A stretch of DNA of 64,000 bases. Source: Sinorhizobium fredii NGR234 (GTDB lineage: Bacteria; Pseudomonadota; Alphaproteobacteria; Rhizobiales; Rhizobiaceae). Below the pieces are notes generated by a model. The model searched no databases and was not told where the DNA came from. It worked only from the letters and a program-made list of their open reading frames with translations. Made by a program: the position numbers and the translations under genes. This document shows positions 1 through 8,697 of this stretch, in pieces (within the stretch, counting starts at the first letter, position 1; the number at the start of each line of letters is the position of its first letter). Location: NCBI RefSeq assembly GCF_000018545.1, contig NC_012586.1, forward strand, positions 1,054,001 through 1,118,000, read 5' to 3'.

Positions 1-390
1 TGATGAACACATAGGAGAGGCCGAGTTCGCGCTGCAATTCCTTGAGGAGGTCGATGATTGCGGCGGCGACGACGGTGTCGAGGGCCGAGGTGATCTCGTC
101 GCAGAGGATGAGCTTCGGCTCGGCGGCGAGCGCCCGGGCGAAATTGACGCGCTGCTTCTGCCCGCCCGAGAGCTCCGACGGCCGACGATGGCGCAGGTTG
201 CGCGGCAGGCGCACCATGTCGAGCAATTCGTCGATGCGGGCGCTGCCCGCCGTTCGGTCCATGCCATGGTAAAGGCGAGCGGCCGGTCGAGAATATCCTC
301 GATCGACTTCGCCGGGTTGAGCGCCGTGTCGGCATATTGGAAGACGATCTGCATCTCGCGCAGCTGGTCGCGCGAGCGCTCACGGGCACT
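1..390 (-). pseudogene. ABC transporter ATPase remnant (peptide/opine type), truncated and frameshifted
   Basis: Read on the minus strand this encodes the second half of an ABC ATPase: [14 protein letters not shown] (Q-loop region), the signature [17 protein letters not shown] and the Walker [15 protein letters not shown]. It resembles the Dpp/Opp/Gsi class that powers peptide uptake. There is no Walker A and no start codon; homology stops at about position 390, where an acetyltransferase fragment on the other strand begins. The reading frame also shifts near position 270 (ILDRPLAF in one frame, [17 protein letters not shown] in another), consistent with one lost base. The fragment continues past the left edge of the window. 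Both lesions argue for a dead gene; a sequencing error could explain only the frameshift. Confidence 0.8.
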
Positions 391-998
391 GGATGATGAA
401 CCACGTGCTTTCGCAAACAGGTTCACGGGCGATCGGCCTCAAATGCAACTCGCTCGGCGCGGCGGCTCTATGGTTCGCTCGGTTTCGTCGTCGATCGTAC
501 CGTCTATCAATGCAACGGCGAGGCCGTCGCACCGCCGGAGGGTGATCTTCCGCCGGGAACGAGATTGCACGCCTTGGCGGGGGGCGATCTCGACGAGGTC
601 ACCGCGCTCGATCTCGCTGCCTATAACGCCGGCCGCACTCATGTGCTGGCGCGCCTTCTTGATGTGTCGAAAGGCGTGGCGCTTGTCCGCGGCGACCGAA
701 TGGTAGCCTATTCACTATGCCGGCGCTTTGGGCGCGGCCAGCTGGTCGGTCCGGTCGTGGCGGCAAACGATGCTGACGCGATTGCGGTGACGAGGCTGCA
801 TGTCGCCGACCATGCGGGATCGTTCCTCCGCCTCGACACGCGCCAGAAAAGCGGCGCATTCGCTGAGTTCCTCGCGCAGTCGGTCTTCTCGTCTACGACA
901 CGGTGACCAGCATGTCGCTCAGGCGACCTTGGCTGGTTGAGAAAACGAGCAGCGAAAAGCCTATTATTTATGGCCTGGCCACCCAGGCGCTGGGATAG
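391..998 (+). pseudogene. Two-domain GNAT acetyltransferase remnant
   Basis: Pieces of one acetyltransferase are spread over three frames. Around 394-433 MMNHVLSQTGSRAIGL matches the end of an acetyl-CoA binding domain; after an extra base the frame continues with NATRSARRLYGSLGF and DRTVYQCNGEAV, then a second domain with RRFGRGQLVGPVVAAN, typical of the C-terminal domain of YitI-like two-domain GNAT proteins. A further shift near 880 is needed to reach GLLVYDTVTSMSLRRPWL and the stop at 996-998. The N-terminal half is missing. Two frameshifts plus truncation make this a pseudogene. The original substrate cannot be told. Confidence 0.75.
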
Positions 999-1097
999 GG
1001 ATCGACCACACATGTGGTGCAGCCCAAGAAACGGGTTGAATTCGCAGCCTCGCCGCACGATTTTCATGGAAACCATGAAACGCGGGAGGCTGTGGCG

Positions 1098-1661
1098 ATG
1101 GGCCAGACAGCGCACCACTATCTGATCTTCGAAACGGCGGCCGGCTTCTGCGGCATCGCCTGGAGCGCGCGCGGGATCACCCGCTTCCAACTGCCGACCA
1201 GAAGCCCCGAGGCGACCGAGCGCCTTCTCCTGCGGCGCGTCCCCGGCGCCGAACCGCATCCTGCGCCGCCGGCGGTCGCGGAAGCTGTCGCCGAGGTAAG
1301 GCGCTATTTCGAGGGCCAGGAGGCGGATTTTTCCGGTTTCGAACTCGACCTCGAAGAACAGGACGCTTTCTTCAGGGAAATCTACGCGGCGGCGCGAAAG
1401 ATCCCCTGGGGGCACACGACGACCTATGGCACCTTGGCAAAGGAACTGGGTGCCGGGCCGGAGACGGCGCGGGACGTCGGCCAGGCCATGGCGAAGAATC
1501 CGGTGGCGTTGATTATCCCATGCCACCGCGTGCTGGCGGCCGGTGGCAAGGTCGGCGGTTTTTCCGCACCCGGCGGCGCCTCGACGAAGCTGCGCATGCT
1601 CGAGCTGGAAGGCGTTCACGTCGGGCCGCCGGCGCCGGCGCAACAATCCCTGGGATTTTGA
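1098..1661 (+). CDS. ogt: Methylated-DNA--protein-cysteine S-methyltransferase
   Basis: A 187-residue O6-alkylguanine-DNA alkyltransferase that repairs O6-methylguanine by moving the alkyl group to its own cysteine. The active-site motif IPCHRV is present, with the acceptor at Cys142, preceded by the DNA-binding helix region (TTTYGTLAKELG). Length is normal for Ogt/AGT without an Ada domain. The frame is open upstream to 1014, but the ATG at 1098 follows GGGAGG and begins with the usual MGQTAHHYLIFETAAG N-domain, so that start was chosen. It is followed 40 bases later by a cyclase gene and may be read together with it. Reaction certain from the motif; alkyl preference not known. Confidence 0.92.
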   Translation: MGQTAHHYLIFETAAGFCGIAWSARGITRFQLPTRSPEATERLLLRRVPGAEPHPAPPAVAEAVAEVRRYFEGQEADFSGFELDLEEQDAFFREIYAAARKIPWGHTTTYGTLAKELGAGPETARDVGQAMAKNPVALIIPCHRVLAAGGKVGGFSAPGGASTKLRMLELEGVHVGPPAPAQQSLGF

Positions 1662-1701
1662 AACATGGCCGTCATGAAATCCCGGCCGGAGGGAGGGTGC
1701 A

Positions 1702-2928
1702 ATGCAGACCTTATCTGAGGCGCGGTTGGCTCCTCCTCACGACAGCGGGCTCTGGCCTGGCGAACGGCGGGAAATTCTCGCGTGGCTCGTCAACGAGACG
1801 CGAGAAGAACGCTTTATCGACAACATCTTCGTGGAGCTGTGCCGGAGATTGTCGGAGGCCGGTGTGCCCGTTGCCCGCGCGACCCTCCATTTCAGAATTC
1901 ATCACCCGCAATGGATCGGCGCGCGGATTCTCTGGCGGAAGGGACTGTCGGAGGCGGAAATCGACACCTACGAATATGGCGTCGAAGACAGTGACCGGTA
2001 TCTGAACAGCCCCTTGCACGAATTCAACAATGGGGCGGACGAGGTGCGCCGGCATATTGACGACCCGACGGCCGACGGTCCGAATTACCCGCTTTATGAC
2101 GAACTGCGGGCCGAGGGTCTTACCGATTACATGATCTGGCCGCTCCATCATACGCTGGGCAAGCGTCACGCCATCACCTTCGCCAGCGACCGGCCGGGCG
2201 GCTTCGATGCAAACGATCTCGCCTTCCTGTCGGACATTCTGCCGGCGCTGGCGCTTGTCAGCGAGATCCGCCTGAAGAACCGCATGGCTCGCACGCTCCT
2301 CGAGACCTATGTCGGGCCACATGCGAGCGAACAGATCCTGGCAGGCGCGACGACCCGCGGCAGCGGTGTAACCGTGGGTGCGGCGATCCTGATCTGCGAT
2401 CTGCGGGACTTCACGCGGTTGTCGGACCTCTGGCCGCGCGATGACGTCATCGAACTTCTGAACGACTATTTCGACGCGATGTCCGAGCCGATCGAGCGGC
2501 ACGGCGGCGAGATCCTGAAATTTATGGGCGACGGGCTGCTGGCGATCTTCCCACTTACCGACCCTTGTGCCTGCAGCCAACTTCTCGCTGCCATCGACGA
2601 AGCCCAGGCCGCCCTTGCCGGACTCAACGAGGCGAACCTCAAAAAGGGCCACGATCGGCTCGGCTACGGCATCGGCGTCCATGTCGGCGACGTCATGTAC
2701 GGCAATATCGGCTCGCGCAAGCGCCTCGATTTCACCGTCATCGGTCCGGCCGTCAACGTCGCCTCGCGCCTCGAAAGCCTGACCAAGGAGCTCAAGCGCC
2801 CGGTTCTCCTGTCGAGGGCCTTCGTCGAGAGGGCAGGATGCGCGGGGCAGCTGGAAAATCTCGGCTCCTACGCCTTGCGGGGACTGGACGAACCGATCGA
2901 CGTGTTTGCCTTTTCGGGTACGAAGTAG
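1702..2928 (+). CDS. Class III adenylate cyclase with N-terminal sensor-like region
   Basis: 408 residues. The C-terminal half is a class III nucleotide cyclase catalytic domain making cAMP from ATP: metal-binding Asp233 (ICDLRDFTRL) and Asp277 (KFMGDGLL), transition-state Asn352/Arg356 (VNVASRLE). The purine-choosing pair is Lys273 and Asp343, the combination seen in adenylate rather than guanylate cyclases. Residues 1-190 have no transmembrane segment and form a soluble domain that I cannot name with certainty; rhizobia carry many cyclases with this kind of N-terminus. The GTG/ATG choice is clear: ATG at 1702 with GGAGGG upstream. A soluble signalling enzyme; its input is unknown. Confidence 0.88.
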   Translation: MQTLSEARLAPPHDSGLWPGERREILAWLVNETREERFIDNIFVELCRRLSEAGVPVARATLHFRIHHPQWIGARILWRKGLSEAEIDTYEYGVEDSDRYLNSPLHEFNNGADEVRRHIDDPTADGPNYPLYDELRAEGLTDYMIWPLHHTLGKRHAITFASDRPGGFDANDLAFLSDILPALALVSEIRLKNRMARTLLETYVGPHASEQILAGATTRGSGVTVGAAILICDLRDFTRLSDLWPRDDVIELLNDYFDAMSEPIERHGGEILKFMGDGLLAIFPLTDPCACSQLLAAIDEAQAALAGLNEANLKKGHDRLGYGIGVHVGDVMYGNIGSRKRLDFTVIGPAVNVASRLESLTKELKRPVLLSRAFVERAGCAGQLENLGSYALRGLDEPIDVFAFSGTK

Positions 2929-3009
2929 GTCGGGAGCGGCATATTTGAAGTGACTTGCGTTCCCCGCGGCTTGAGCGTCAACTGATCTCTCTTAGGCAGG
3001 AGGTGAGCC

Positions 3010-3336
3010 ATGACCATGTATCTCACGCGCTTCAGCTACACACCGGAGACATGGGCGCGCATGATCCAAAACCCCGAGGATCGCCGGGACGCGGCCACGA
3101 CCTATATCGAGGCAGTGGGCGGTAAGCTTCACGGCTTCTGGTACGCGTTTGGCGAGCATGACGGTTGGACGCTTTGGGAGGCGCCTGACAGCGTCTCGAT
3201 GGCCGCTGTCGCGATAGCGATCGGTGCGGGAGGCGCGCTGAGCTCTCTTGAGACCACCGTACTTCTCAGCGTCGAGGATACGATTGATGCCTTGGCAAAG
3301 GCAAAACAGGTACGGTACCGCCCACCGGCAGCGTAG
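3010..3336 (+). CDS. GYD domain protein
   Basis: A 108-residue single-domain protein of the GYD family, small ferredoxin-like-fold proteins of unknown function. It starts MTMYLTRFSYTPETWARMI and has the family feature of a conserved Gly-Lys-Leu followed by Trp/Tyr residues (GGKLHGFWYAFGEHDGW). Start supported by AGGAGGTGAGCC directly before the ATG. It stands alone between the cyclase and a BA14K-type gene. No catalytic residues can be assigned. Confidence 0.8.
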   Translation: MTMYLTRFSYTPETWARMIQNPEDRRDAATTYIEAVGGKLHGFWYAFGEHDGWTLWEAPDSVSMAAVAIAIGAGGALSSLETTVLLSVEDTIDALAKAKQVRYRPPAA

Positions 3337-3554
3337 CTGCCGCCACTGTTTCGGTTTGCGCGAGTGGGACGCACTTCTTTGAAGCTGCGGGATGCCATTT
3401 GCGGCCGGCGCCAAGCTCCTGCAGGCCCACGAAATTCGCGGGTTTGTCCGTCGTCGCGGGCCGGACGGCCGGCGCGGACAAAGTCGGGCACCTCGACCGG
3501 AAGCGCGCCGGCGCGCTTGGCCCTTCAAAATTCAAGGGATTTTCATGCCCCGGC

Positions 3555-3580
3555 GGAACCTGAGACGGAGCCGTCGCATT
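3555..3580 (+). promoter_or_regulatory. Candidate general-stress (EcfG/RpoE2) promoter of the BA14K gene
   Basis: GGAAC at 3555-3559 followed after 19 bases by TT (CATT at 3577-3580), about 30 bases before the GTG start at 3610. It fits GGAAC-N18/19-TT, the form reported for S. meliloti RpoE2, with one mismatch in the CGTT block. Confidence 0.5.
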
Positions 3581-3609
3581 CTTCGTACGGACAAACGAAG
3601 GAGGATCAA

Positions 3610-4347
3610 GTGAGAGGCTTGTTGGCTGGACTTTGCGGGTTCGCACTGTCCCTCGCGCTCTTCCTGAGTGGGGCGGCTGTCGCAACTTTCATCCTCAACG
3701 GGAACCCGGCACGCGAGCCGCGGCTCGACATGAACCAGTCGGAAATATGGGCCGAGCAGCCGCGCGCCGTGAACACGGCGGCCCAGCAATATGAGCGGCT
3801 CCCCGCCCGCGCGGCGCCAGCCGATGTCTCTGGCAGCGAACCTGTGGTGACCGCAAAAGACATCGAGTCCTCGGAAGACCCTGCTTCGAAATCCGAACTG
3901 ACGACAACGAGCAACGGAAGCGAGAACGAACTCCTATCGGAACCTTTGGACATGGCGCCCACCGGCTCAATTCAAACGGCGACCAGCGAGGAGCAGCCGG
4001 CGTTGGAGACCCGGCCGACGGCGCACGTCGATTGGTGCGCGAACCGCTATCGCTCCTACCGTGCCAGCGACAACAGCTATAGATCCTTTAGTGGCGGCCG
4101 CCGGACCTGCATCTCTCCCTACATGAATGCGGCCGGAACACCGTCGGAAGATGTTCTGCCGCCACCCGCCCCTGCGGAAAACCTCGACGCTTCTTCAACG
4201 GAAATGGACTTCTCGGCCGATGCGAGTGGCGTTGGGAACCTGTCGCTTGAACATGTTGATTATTGCTTCAGTCGATATCGCTCCTATCGCCCCGAAGATA
4301 ACACTTACCAGCCTTTTGATGGCGGGCCGCGCCGTCAGTGCCGGTAA
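3610..4347 (+). CDS. BA14K-like secreted or membrane-anchored protein with two repeats
   Basis: 245 residues. The GTG start at 3610 follows AAGGAGGATCA and opens with a hydrophobic segment (GLLAGLCGFALSLALFLSGA), a signal peptide or anchor. A long Ser/Glu/Pro-rich linker follows, then two copies of a cysteine-bounded module: VDWCANRYRSYRASDNSYRS and VDYCFSRYRSYRPEDNTYQP, each followed by a Gly-rich turn and a second Cys. This is the signature of the BA14K family first seen in Brucella, reported to be lectin-like and immunoreactive. Two modules in tandem are more than the usual one. The frame is open to 3364 but that stretch has no ribosome site. Likely periplasmic; function unknown. Confidence 0.75.
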   Translation: MRGLLAGLCGFALSLALFLSGAAVATFILNGNPAREPRLDMNQSEIWAEQPRAVNTAAQQYERLPARAAPADVSGSEPVVTAKDIESSEDPASKSELTTTSNGSENELLSEPLDMAPTGSIQTATSEEQPALETRPTAHVDWCANRYRSYRASDNSYRSFSGGRRTCISPYMNAAGTPSEDVLPPPAPAENLDASSTEMDFSADASGVGNLSLEHVDYCFSRYRSYRPEDNTYQPFDGGPRRQCR

Positions 4348-4502
4348 GCCGGGACGTCGCGGGATGAACGTGCCCTTTTCGGCGCGCCCCGGATCTGCGA
4401 CCTTCCGCTTTTCTTCCGGCACCTTGCAAAACAACTTTACATCCACCGCGTCCTTTGATTTGTCAGGCACAGTCTTTCGTCTCGACCGCTTGGAGGAACA
4501 GA

Positions 4503-5342
4503 ATGAAGTTGTTGCGTTACGGACCCGAAGGGGCAGAACAGCCGGGCGTTTTGGACGGTGCCGGTAGAATTCGCGATCTCTCGGCGGTGATCGCCGATCT
4601 CGCCGGTCCGGCGATTGCCGATCTCGGCTGGGCGCGCGGTCTCGACGTCGAGAGCCTTCCTGTGGTCGAAGGCACGCCCCGGCTCGGCGCCTGCGTCGGC
4701 GGCAGCGGCAAGTTCATCTGCATCGGCCTCAACTACGCGGACCATGCGGCGGAGTCCGGTCTCGACGTGCCGCCGGAGCCCGTCGTTTTCATGAAGGCGA
4801 CTTCGGCGATCGTCGGGCCGAACGACAATGTCATCATTCCGCGCGGGTCGGTCGCAACGGATTGGGAAGTGGAGCTCGGCGTGGTGATCGGCAAGAAAGC
4901 CAAATACGTATCGCAAGCCGAAGCGCTGGAGCACGTCGCCGGCTATTGCGTCATCAATGACGTCTCGGAGCGTGACTTCCAGACGAAGCGCTCCGGTCAG
5001 TGGACCAAGGGCAAGTCCTGCGACTCCTTCGGCCCGACCGGTCCCTGGCTCGTCACCCGCGACGAGATTGCCGATCCGCAGAAACTCGGCATGTGGCTGA
5101 AGGTCAATGGCGAAACCAAGCAGGACGGTTCGACCGGAACGATGGTCTACGGCGTCGCCTATCTGGTCAGCTATCTTTCGCAGTTCATGACGCTCCATCC
5201 GGGCGACATCATCTCGACCGGTACGCCCCCCGGCGTCGGCATGGGCTTCAAGCCGCCGCAGTACCTGAAAGCCGGCGACGTCATCGAACTCGGCATCGAC
5301 GGACTGGGCTCGCAGAAGCAGACGGTCGTCGCGGACGACTGA
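4503..5342 (+). CDS. Fumarylacetoacetate hydrolase (FAH) family protein
   Basis: 279 residues, the size of small FAH-superfamily enzymes that hydrolyse or decarboxylate 2-oxo acids (ureidoglycolate lyase, acylpyruvase, HHDD isomerase types). The core motifs are clear: CIGLNYADHAAE, the metal ligand region DWEVELGVVIG, the GYCVINDVSERD segment, KSCDSFGPTGPW and DIISTGTPPGVGMG. Metal-binding Glu/Glu/Asp are therefore present. The ATG at 4503 is preceded by GGAGGAACAGA. The gene stands alone ahead of a strong hairpin and converges on a DMT transporter, so the pathway cannot be read from context; the exact substrate is open. Confidence 0.85.
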   Translation: MKLLRYGPEGAEQPGVLDGAGRIRDLSAVIADLAGPAIADLGWARGLDVESLPVVEGTPRLGACVGGSGKFICIGLNYADHAAESGLDVPPEPVVFMKATSAIVGPNDNVIIPRGSVATDWEVELGVVIGKKAKYVSQAEALEHVAGYCVINDVSERDFQTKRSGQWTKGKSCDSFGPTGPWLVTRDEIADPQKLGMWLKVNGETKQDGSTGTMVYGVAYLVSYLSQFMTLHPGDIISTGTPPGVGMGFKPPQYLKAGDVIELGIDGLGSQKQTVVADD

Positions 5343-5352
5343 ACCCGTTGAT

Positions 5353-5378
5353 GGCGCCCCTTCAAGTGAGGGGGCGCC
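5353..5378. terminator. Bidirectional hairpin terminator
   Basis: Perfect 8-bp stem GGCGCCCC/GGGGCGCC with a 10-base loop, lying between the convergent FAH and DMT-transporter genes; TTCTC follows on the plus strand. A shared rho-independent-like terminator. Confidence 0.7.
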
Positions 5379-5385
5379 TTCTCGC

Positions 5386-6294
5386 CTAAGCCGTCAGCCG
5401 TCCCTGCCGCTTGAGCTGCTGTTCGCGGAAAAAGATGAAGAGGCCGGAGGCGACGATGAGGCCGGCGCCGAGCACCATCGACAGGCGTGGCGTGTCGCCG
5501 AAGATCAGCCAGCCGAAGATGATCGCCCAGAAGAGCAGCGTGTATTGAAGCGGCGCCACCGTCGCGGCATCGGCAAGTTTCAGCGCCCGGTTGACGAGAA
5601 CATGGGCGATCATGGCGACGACGCCGAGAAGGCAAAGGAGCGCCGTGTCGAGAGGCTTCGGCGGCGTCCAGTCAAACGGTGCCCAGAGGAGCCCGACAAG
5701 GGCCGCCCCGACGAGCTGCCAGAAGGCAAGCGTCGTATCCGGAGTGCCGCGTAGCGAACGCCCGGACACCATCATGATGGCAAAGCACATGCTGCCGAGG
5801 ATCGAGATCAGCGCCGGCAGCGTGAAGGCCTCGGACGAAGGTTCGAGCGCGATGAGGACGCCGACGAAACCGATGGCGATCGCCGTCCAGCGCCGCCAGC
5901 CGACATGTTCCTTCAACAGCAGCGGAGAAGCGGCGGCGACATAGATCGGAGCGGCCAGCCAATAGGTCATGACGTCGGCAAGCGGCAGGTAGACGACGGC
6001 GAAATAGAAGGCGAAAACCTCTGCCGTCGAAGCGGCGACGCGGGCAAGCTGGAGCCCGGGCCGTTCCAGGGCGAGGAGCTTCTTCGGGCCGTTGAGCCAG
6101 AGAAAGGGCACAAGCAGGATCGCCGCGGCGAGGCTGCGGATCAGCACAACCTGGCCGACCGAGTAGGTGGCGACCAGCCATTTGCCCATGACGTCGTTGA
6201 GCGAAAACATCAGCATGCCGAGAAGCATGACCAGCACGCCGGTGCGGGCGGCGTTTGATGCTGCGGATGTAGCGGGTGCGATCTCGACGGCCAT
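5386..6294 (-). CDS. DMT superfamily (EamA) transporter
   Basis: 302 residues with about ten hydrophobic segments arranged as two EamA repeats, the layout of drug/metabolite exporters in the inner membrane. The first repeat begins GVLVMLLGMLMFSLNDVMGKW, the second ISILGSMCFAIMMVSGRSL. An upstream in-frame start exists at 6342, but the ATG at 6294 has AAGGA seven bases ahead and gives the shorter soluble N-terminus usual for the family. Substrate not predictable from sequence. Convergent with the FAH gene; nothing in its surroundings indicates a ligand. Confidence 0.82.
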   Translation of the reverse strand: MAVEIAPATSAASNAARTGVLVMLLGMLMFSLNDVMGKWLVATYSVGQVVLIRSLAAAILLVPFLWLNGPKKLLALERPGLQLARVAASTAEVFAFYFAVVYLPLADVMTYWLAAPIYVAAASPLLLKEHVGWRRWTAIAIGFVGVLIALEPSSEAFTLPALISILGSMCFAIMMVSGRSLRGTPDTTLAFWQLVGAALVGLLWAPFDWTPPKPLDTALLCLLGVVAMIAHVLVNRALKLADAATVAPLQYTLLFWAIIFGWLIFGDTPRLSMVLGAGLIVASGLFIFFREQQLKRQGRLTA

Positions 6295-6425
6295 GGCGGA
6301 GTCCTTGTGGAGCGCAGCCATTGGCATATTCCGGCGCGGCAATCCATGCTTCGTTCTTGATCAACTCATCAGCGTTGCGAATGAGGCGTCGATCTGGCGG
6401 TTCGGGTGATTGTGCCGGGTCTGTG

Positions 6426-7880
6426 CTAACCGGCCAAGCGCATGTCGGTCGCGGTCAGATCGCCGTAGAGCTCCGCATACCTGGCCGCGCTGCGGTGCCA
6501 GGAGCTGTCCGTTTTCATCCCCTGCCGCTGCAGCCCCTCCCAGATTCGCCGATGCCGGTAGAGCTTCAGGGCGCGGCGCAGAGCCAGCCGCAATCCGCCC
6601 GCGTCGACCGGTGAGAATTGTATTCCGGTGGCGGCCTGCGCCTGCAGGGCGGCGACATTGGCGTCGATAATCGTTTCGGAGAGACCGCCCGTCCGCGCCA
6701 CGATCGGCACGCAGCCGTATCTGAGCGCATAGAGCTGCGTCAACCCGCAGGGCTCGAAGCGGGAGGGCACGAGCATGGCGTCTGCTCCGGCATGGATTTT
6801 ATGAGCTACCCGCTCTTCATAGCCGAGCCTCACGGCAATGTGCCGTGGGAAGCGCCGGGCGGCGTCGAGGAAAGCGTATTCGATTTCCGCATCGCCGTTT
6901 CCGTGCAGGATCAGCCGGCCGTCCATGGTGACGATCTCGTCGACGACGGCCGCCAGAAGATCCATGCCCTTCTGCCAGGTCAGCCTGTTGATGCTGGCGA
7001 AAACCGGACCGGGCGTCTGCGGCAACCCGAAAAGATCGAGCAGGGCCTGCCGATTCGGCAGTCGCCGGAGAGGTGTTTTCGCCGAGTAGCGATGCTCGAT
7101 ATAGGGATCCGCCGAGGGATCCCAGACGTCGACGTCTATCCCGTTGACAATGCCCAACACGTCGTCGTGACGCGCATTCATCACCCCCTCGAGACCCATC
7201 CCGAAGGTCGGCGACATGGTCTCGCGCGCATAGGTAGGGCTGACCACGGTGATCGCATCCGCAGCCTGCAGGCCGCCCTTGAGGTATCCAAGATCGCCAT
7301 AATATTCGAGGCCCTCGATGGAATAGGCCTCATCCGGCAAGCCGAGTTCCGAGAAGAGGTGGGCCGGGAACTGTCCCTGGAAAGCCATGTTGTGGACGGT
7401 CAGGACGCGCGGGACCTCCACCTCCGATTTGTATTTGACATAGACGAGGCTCAAGGCCGCGTGCCAGTCGTGGGCGTGAATGATGTCCGGTCGCCAGTGC
7501 TGGACGAGACCGCCGGCGATTTGCGAGGCGACGAAGCAAAAGGCGGCGAAGCGCTTCCAGTTGTCCGGATAGTCCACCCCGTGCTCATCGGTGTAGGGGC
7601 CGCCCGACCTGTAGAAGAACCCCGGCGCATCAAGCACGAAAAGCTCGAGCCCCGCGGCGCGTCCGGCAAGGAGCGTGGCGGTTTCGCCGAAGAGACTGTC
7701 ATAGCGCGCAACGGGTGTGGCGTCGTCCAGCGATTCGATGACGGACCGATAGCCCGGCACTAGAGTGCGCATACGAATGCCATGCGATTTCAATGCCTTG
7801 GGAAGCGAGCCCGCAACATCGGCTAGCCCGCCGGTCTTCACCAAGGGGAAAATCTCAGCCGTAACGGAGAGAACGTTCAT
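6426..7880 (-). CDS. glgA: Glycogen synthase (ADP-glucose type)
   Basis: 484 residues, normal for bacterial GlgA (GT5). It transfers glucose from ADP-glucose onto alpha-1,4-glucan. The N-terminal ADP-glucose loop KTGGLADV is at residues 15-22 and the C-terminal domain has SRFEPCGLTQLYALRYG, including the catalytic Glu of the ExxxxxGLxxxxA motif. The frame opens at 7967, but MNVLSVTAEIFPLVKTGG at 7880 is the standard start. No glgC or glgB adjoins it; treZ and glgX lie 9-11 kb away. A stress-type promoter precedes it (7948-7973), matching those before treZ and glgX. Confidence 0.93.
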   Translation of the reverse strand: MNVLSVTAEIFPLVKTGGLADVAGSLPKALKSHGIRMRTLVPGYRSVIESLDDATPVARYDSLFGETATLLAGRAAGLELFVLDAPGFFYRSGGPYTDEHGVDYPDNWKRFAAFCFVASQIAGGLVQHWRPDIIHAHDWHAALSLVYVKYKSEVEVPRVLTVHNMAFQGQFPAHLFSELGLPDEAYSIEGLEYYGDLGYLKGGLQAADAITVVSPTYARETMSPTFGMGLEGVMNARHDDVLGIVNGIDVDVWDPSADPYIEHRYSAKTPLRRLPNRQALLDLFGLPQTPGPVFASINRLTWQKGMDLLAAVVDEIVTMDGRLILHGNGDAEIEYAFLDAARRFPRHIAVRLGYEERVAHKIHAGADAMLVPSRFEPCGLTQLYALRYGCVPIVARTGGLSETIIDANVAALQAQAATGIQFSPVDAGGLRLALRRALKLYRHRRIWEGLQRQGMKTDSSWHRSAARYAELYGDLTATDMRLAG

Positions 7881-7947
7881 CGATTGTTTTCCGGAAATTT
7901 TATGTTGGCCGCTGCCAGCCAATCGCCGCCCCACTTTGCACTCCTTC

Positions 7948-7973
7948 AACACAAACCGCGTGCGCAAAGTTCC
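7948..7973 (-). promoter_or_regulatory. Candidate general-stress promoter of glgA
   Basis: On the minus strand GGAAC (7973-7969), 17 bases, TGTT (7951-7948), ending 68 bases before the glgA start. One mismatch to the EcfG form GGAAC-N16/17-CGTT. Confidence 0.45.
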
Positions 7974-8123
7974 GTCCCGGAAGCGAAATTTTTATGACGG
8001 CCGCCGCGGGAAGATTTTTCACCGGCCCAATGTCGCCAACGACCTCAACACCGGTCCGCTTTGAGAGTACAATCCAAGCCGGTCGCGCGCTCGTTCCATG
8101 TGCCAACATGAAGGAGACAGGTG

Positions 8124-8585
8124 ATGACTTTCAGCCTGATGAGCCCAGCCTTCGCCGAAGGCCAGCCGATCCCCAAGAAATATACGCGCTTCGGCGAGAA
8201 CATTTTCCCGCCGCTGAAATGGACGGGTACACCCGACGGAACGCAGAGCTTCGCATTGATCGTCGAAGATCCGGACGCCGTACGGGGCGTGTTTCGGCAC
8301 TGTGCGATCGTCAACATTCCCGGCAGCTGGACGGAGCTTGCTGAAGCCGTCGATACCGGGCCGGAACATGCCATCAAGTTCATCAGGAATGACTTCGGCA
8401 ACGCCCGCTATGACGGGCCGCAACCGCCGGCGGGAACGGGCGTTCATCATTATCACTTCAAGCTCGCCGCGCTGAACATCCGCAACATCTCGCTGCCTGA
8501 CGATATCGGCGCAGTGCATGCCTTTGCCGAGGCCGGCAAGCACCGGATCGCAGAAGCCACGCTCATCGGTACCTATCGCGGTTGA
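8124..8585 (+). CDS. YbhB/YbcL (PEBP, Raf-kinase-inhibitor-like) protein
   Basis: 153 residues of the phosphatidylethanolamine-binding protein family. The ligand pocket motifs are present: the VEDPDAVRG stretch (family form DPDAP) and [10 protein letters not shown], followed by [10 protein letters not shown]. The ATG at 8124 sits 7 bases after AAGGAG; a GTG directly in front is less likely. No signal peptide, so cytoplasmic. Bacterial members have no settled function. It lies just ahead of the catalase gene on the same strand with a 112-base gap that contains its own promoter for catalase. Confidence 0.85.
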   Translation: MTFSLMSPAFAEGQPIPKKYTRFGENIFPPLKWTGTPDGTQSFALIVEDPDAVRGVFRHCAIVNIPGSWTELAEAVDTGPEHAIKFIRNDFGNARYDGPQPPAGTGVHHYHFKLAALNIRNISLPDDIGAVHAFAEAGKHRIAEATLIGTYRG

Positions 8586-8636
8586 CGCGTCGCAACGCCG
8601 TCGGACCATCCAAGCTTCGAAAATTCGGCGTCGGGG

Positions 8637-8661
8637 GGAACCAACTTCGGCGGCCAAGGTT
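8637..8661 (+). promoter_or_regulatory. Candidate general-stress promoter of the catalase gene
   Basis: GGAAC at 8637-8641, 16 bases, GGTT at 8658-8661; TT falls 18 bases after GGAAC. The catalase ATG is 37 bases further on. In S. meliloti a large catalase (KatC) is known to depend on RpoE2. Confidence 0.6.
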
Positions 8662-8697
8662 TCGTGCCCGTTCCTTCCTCGCTCAAGGAGTGCTGCA

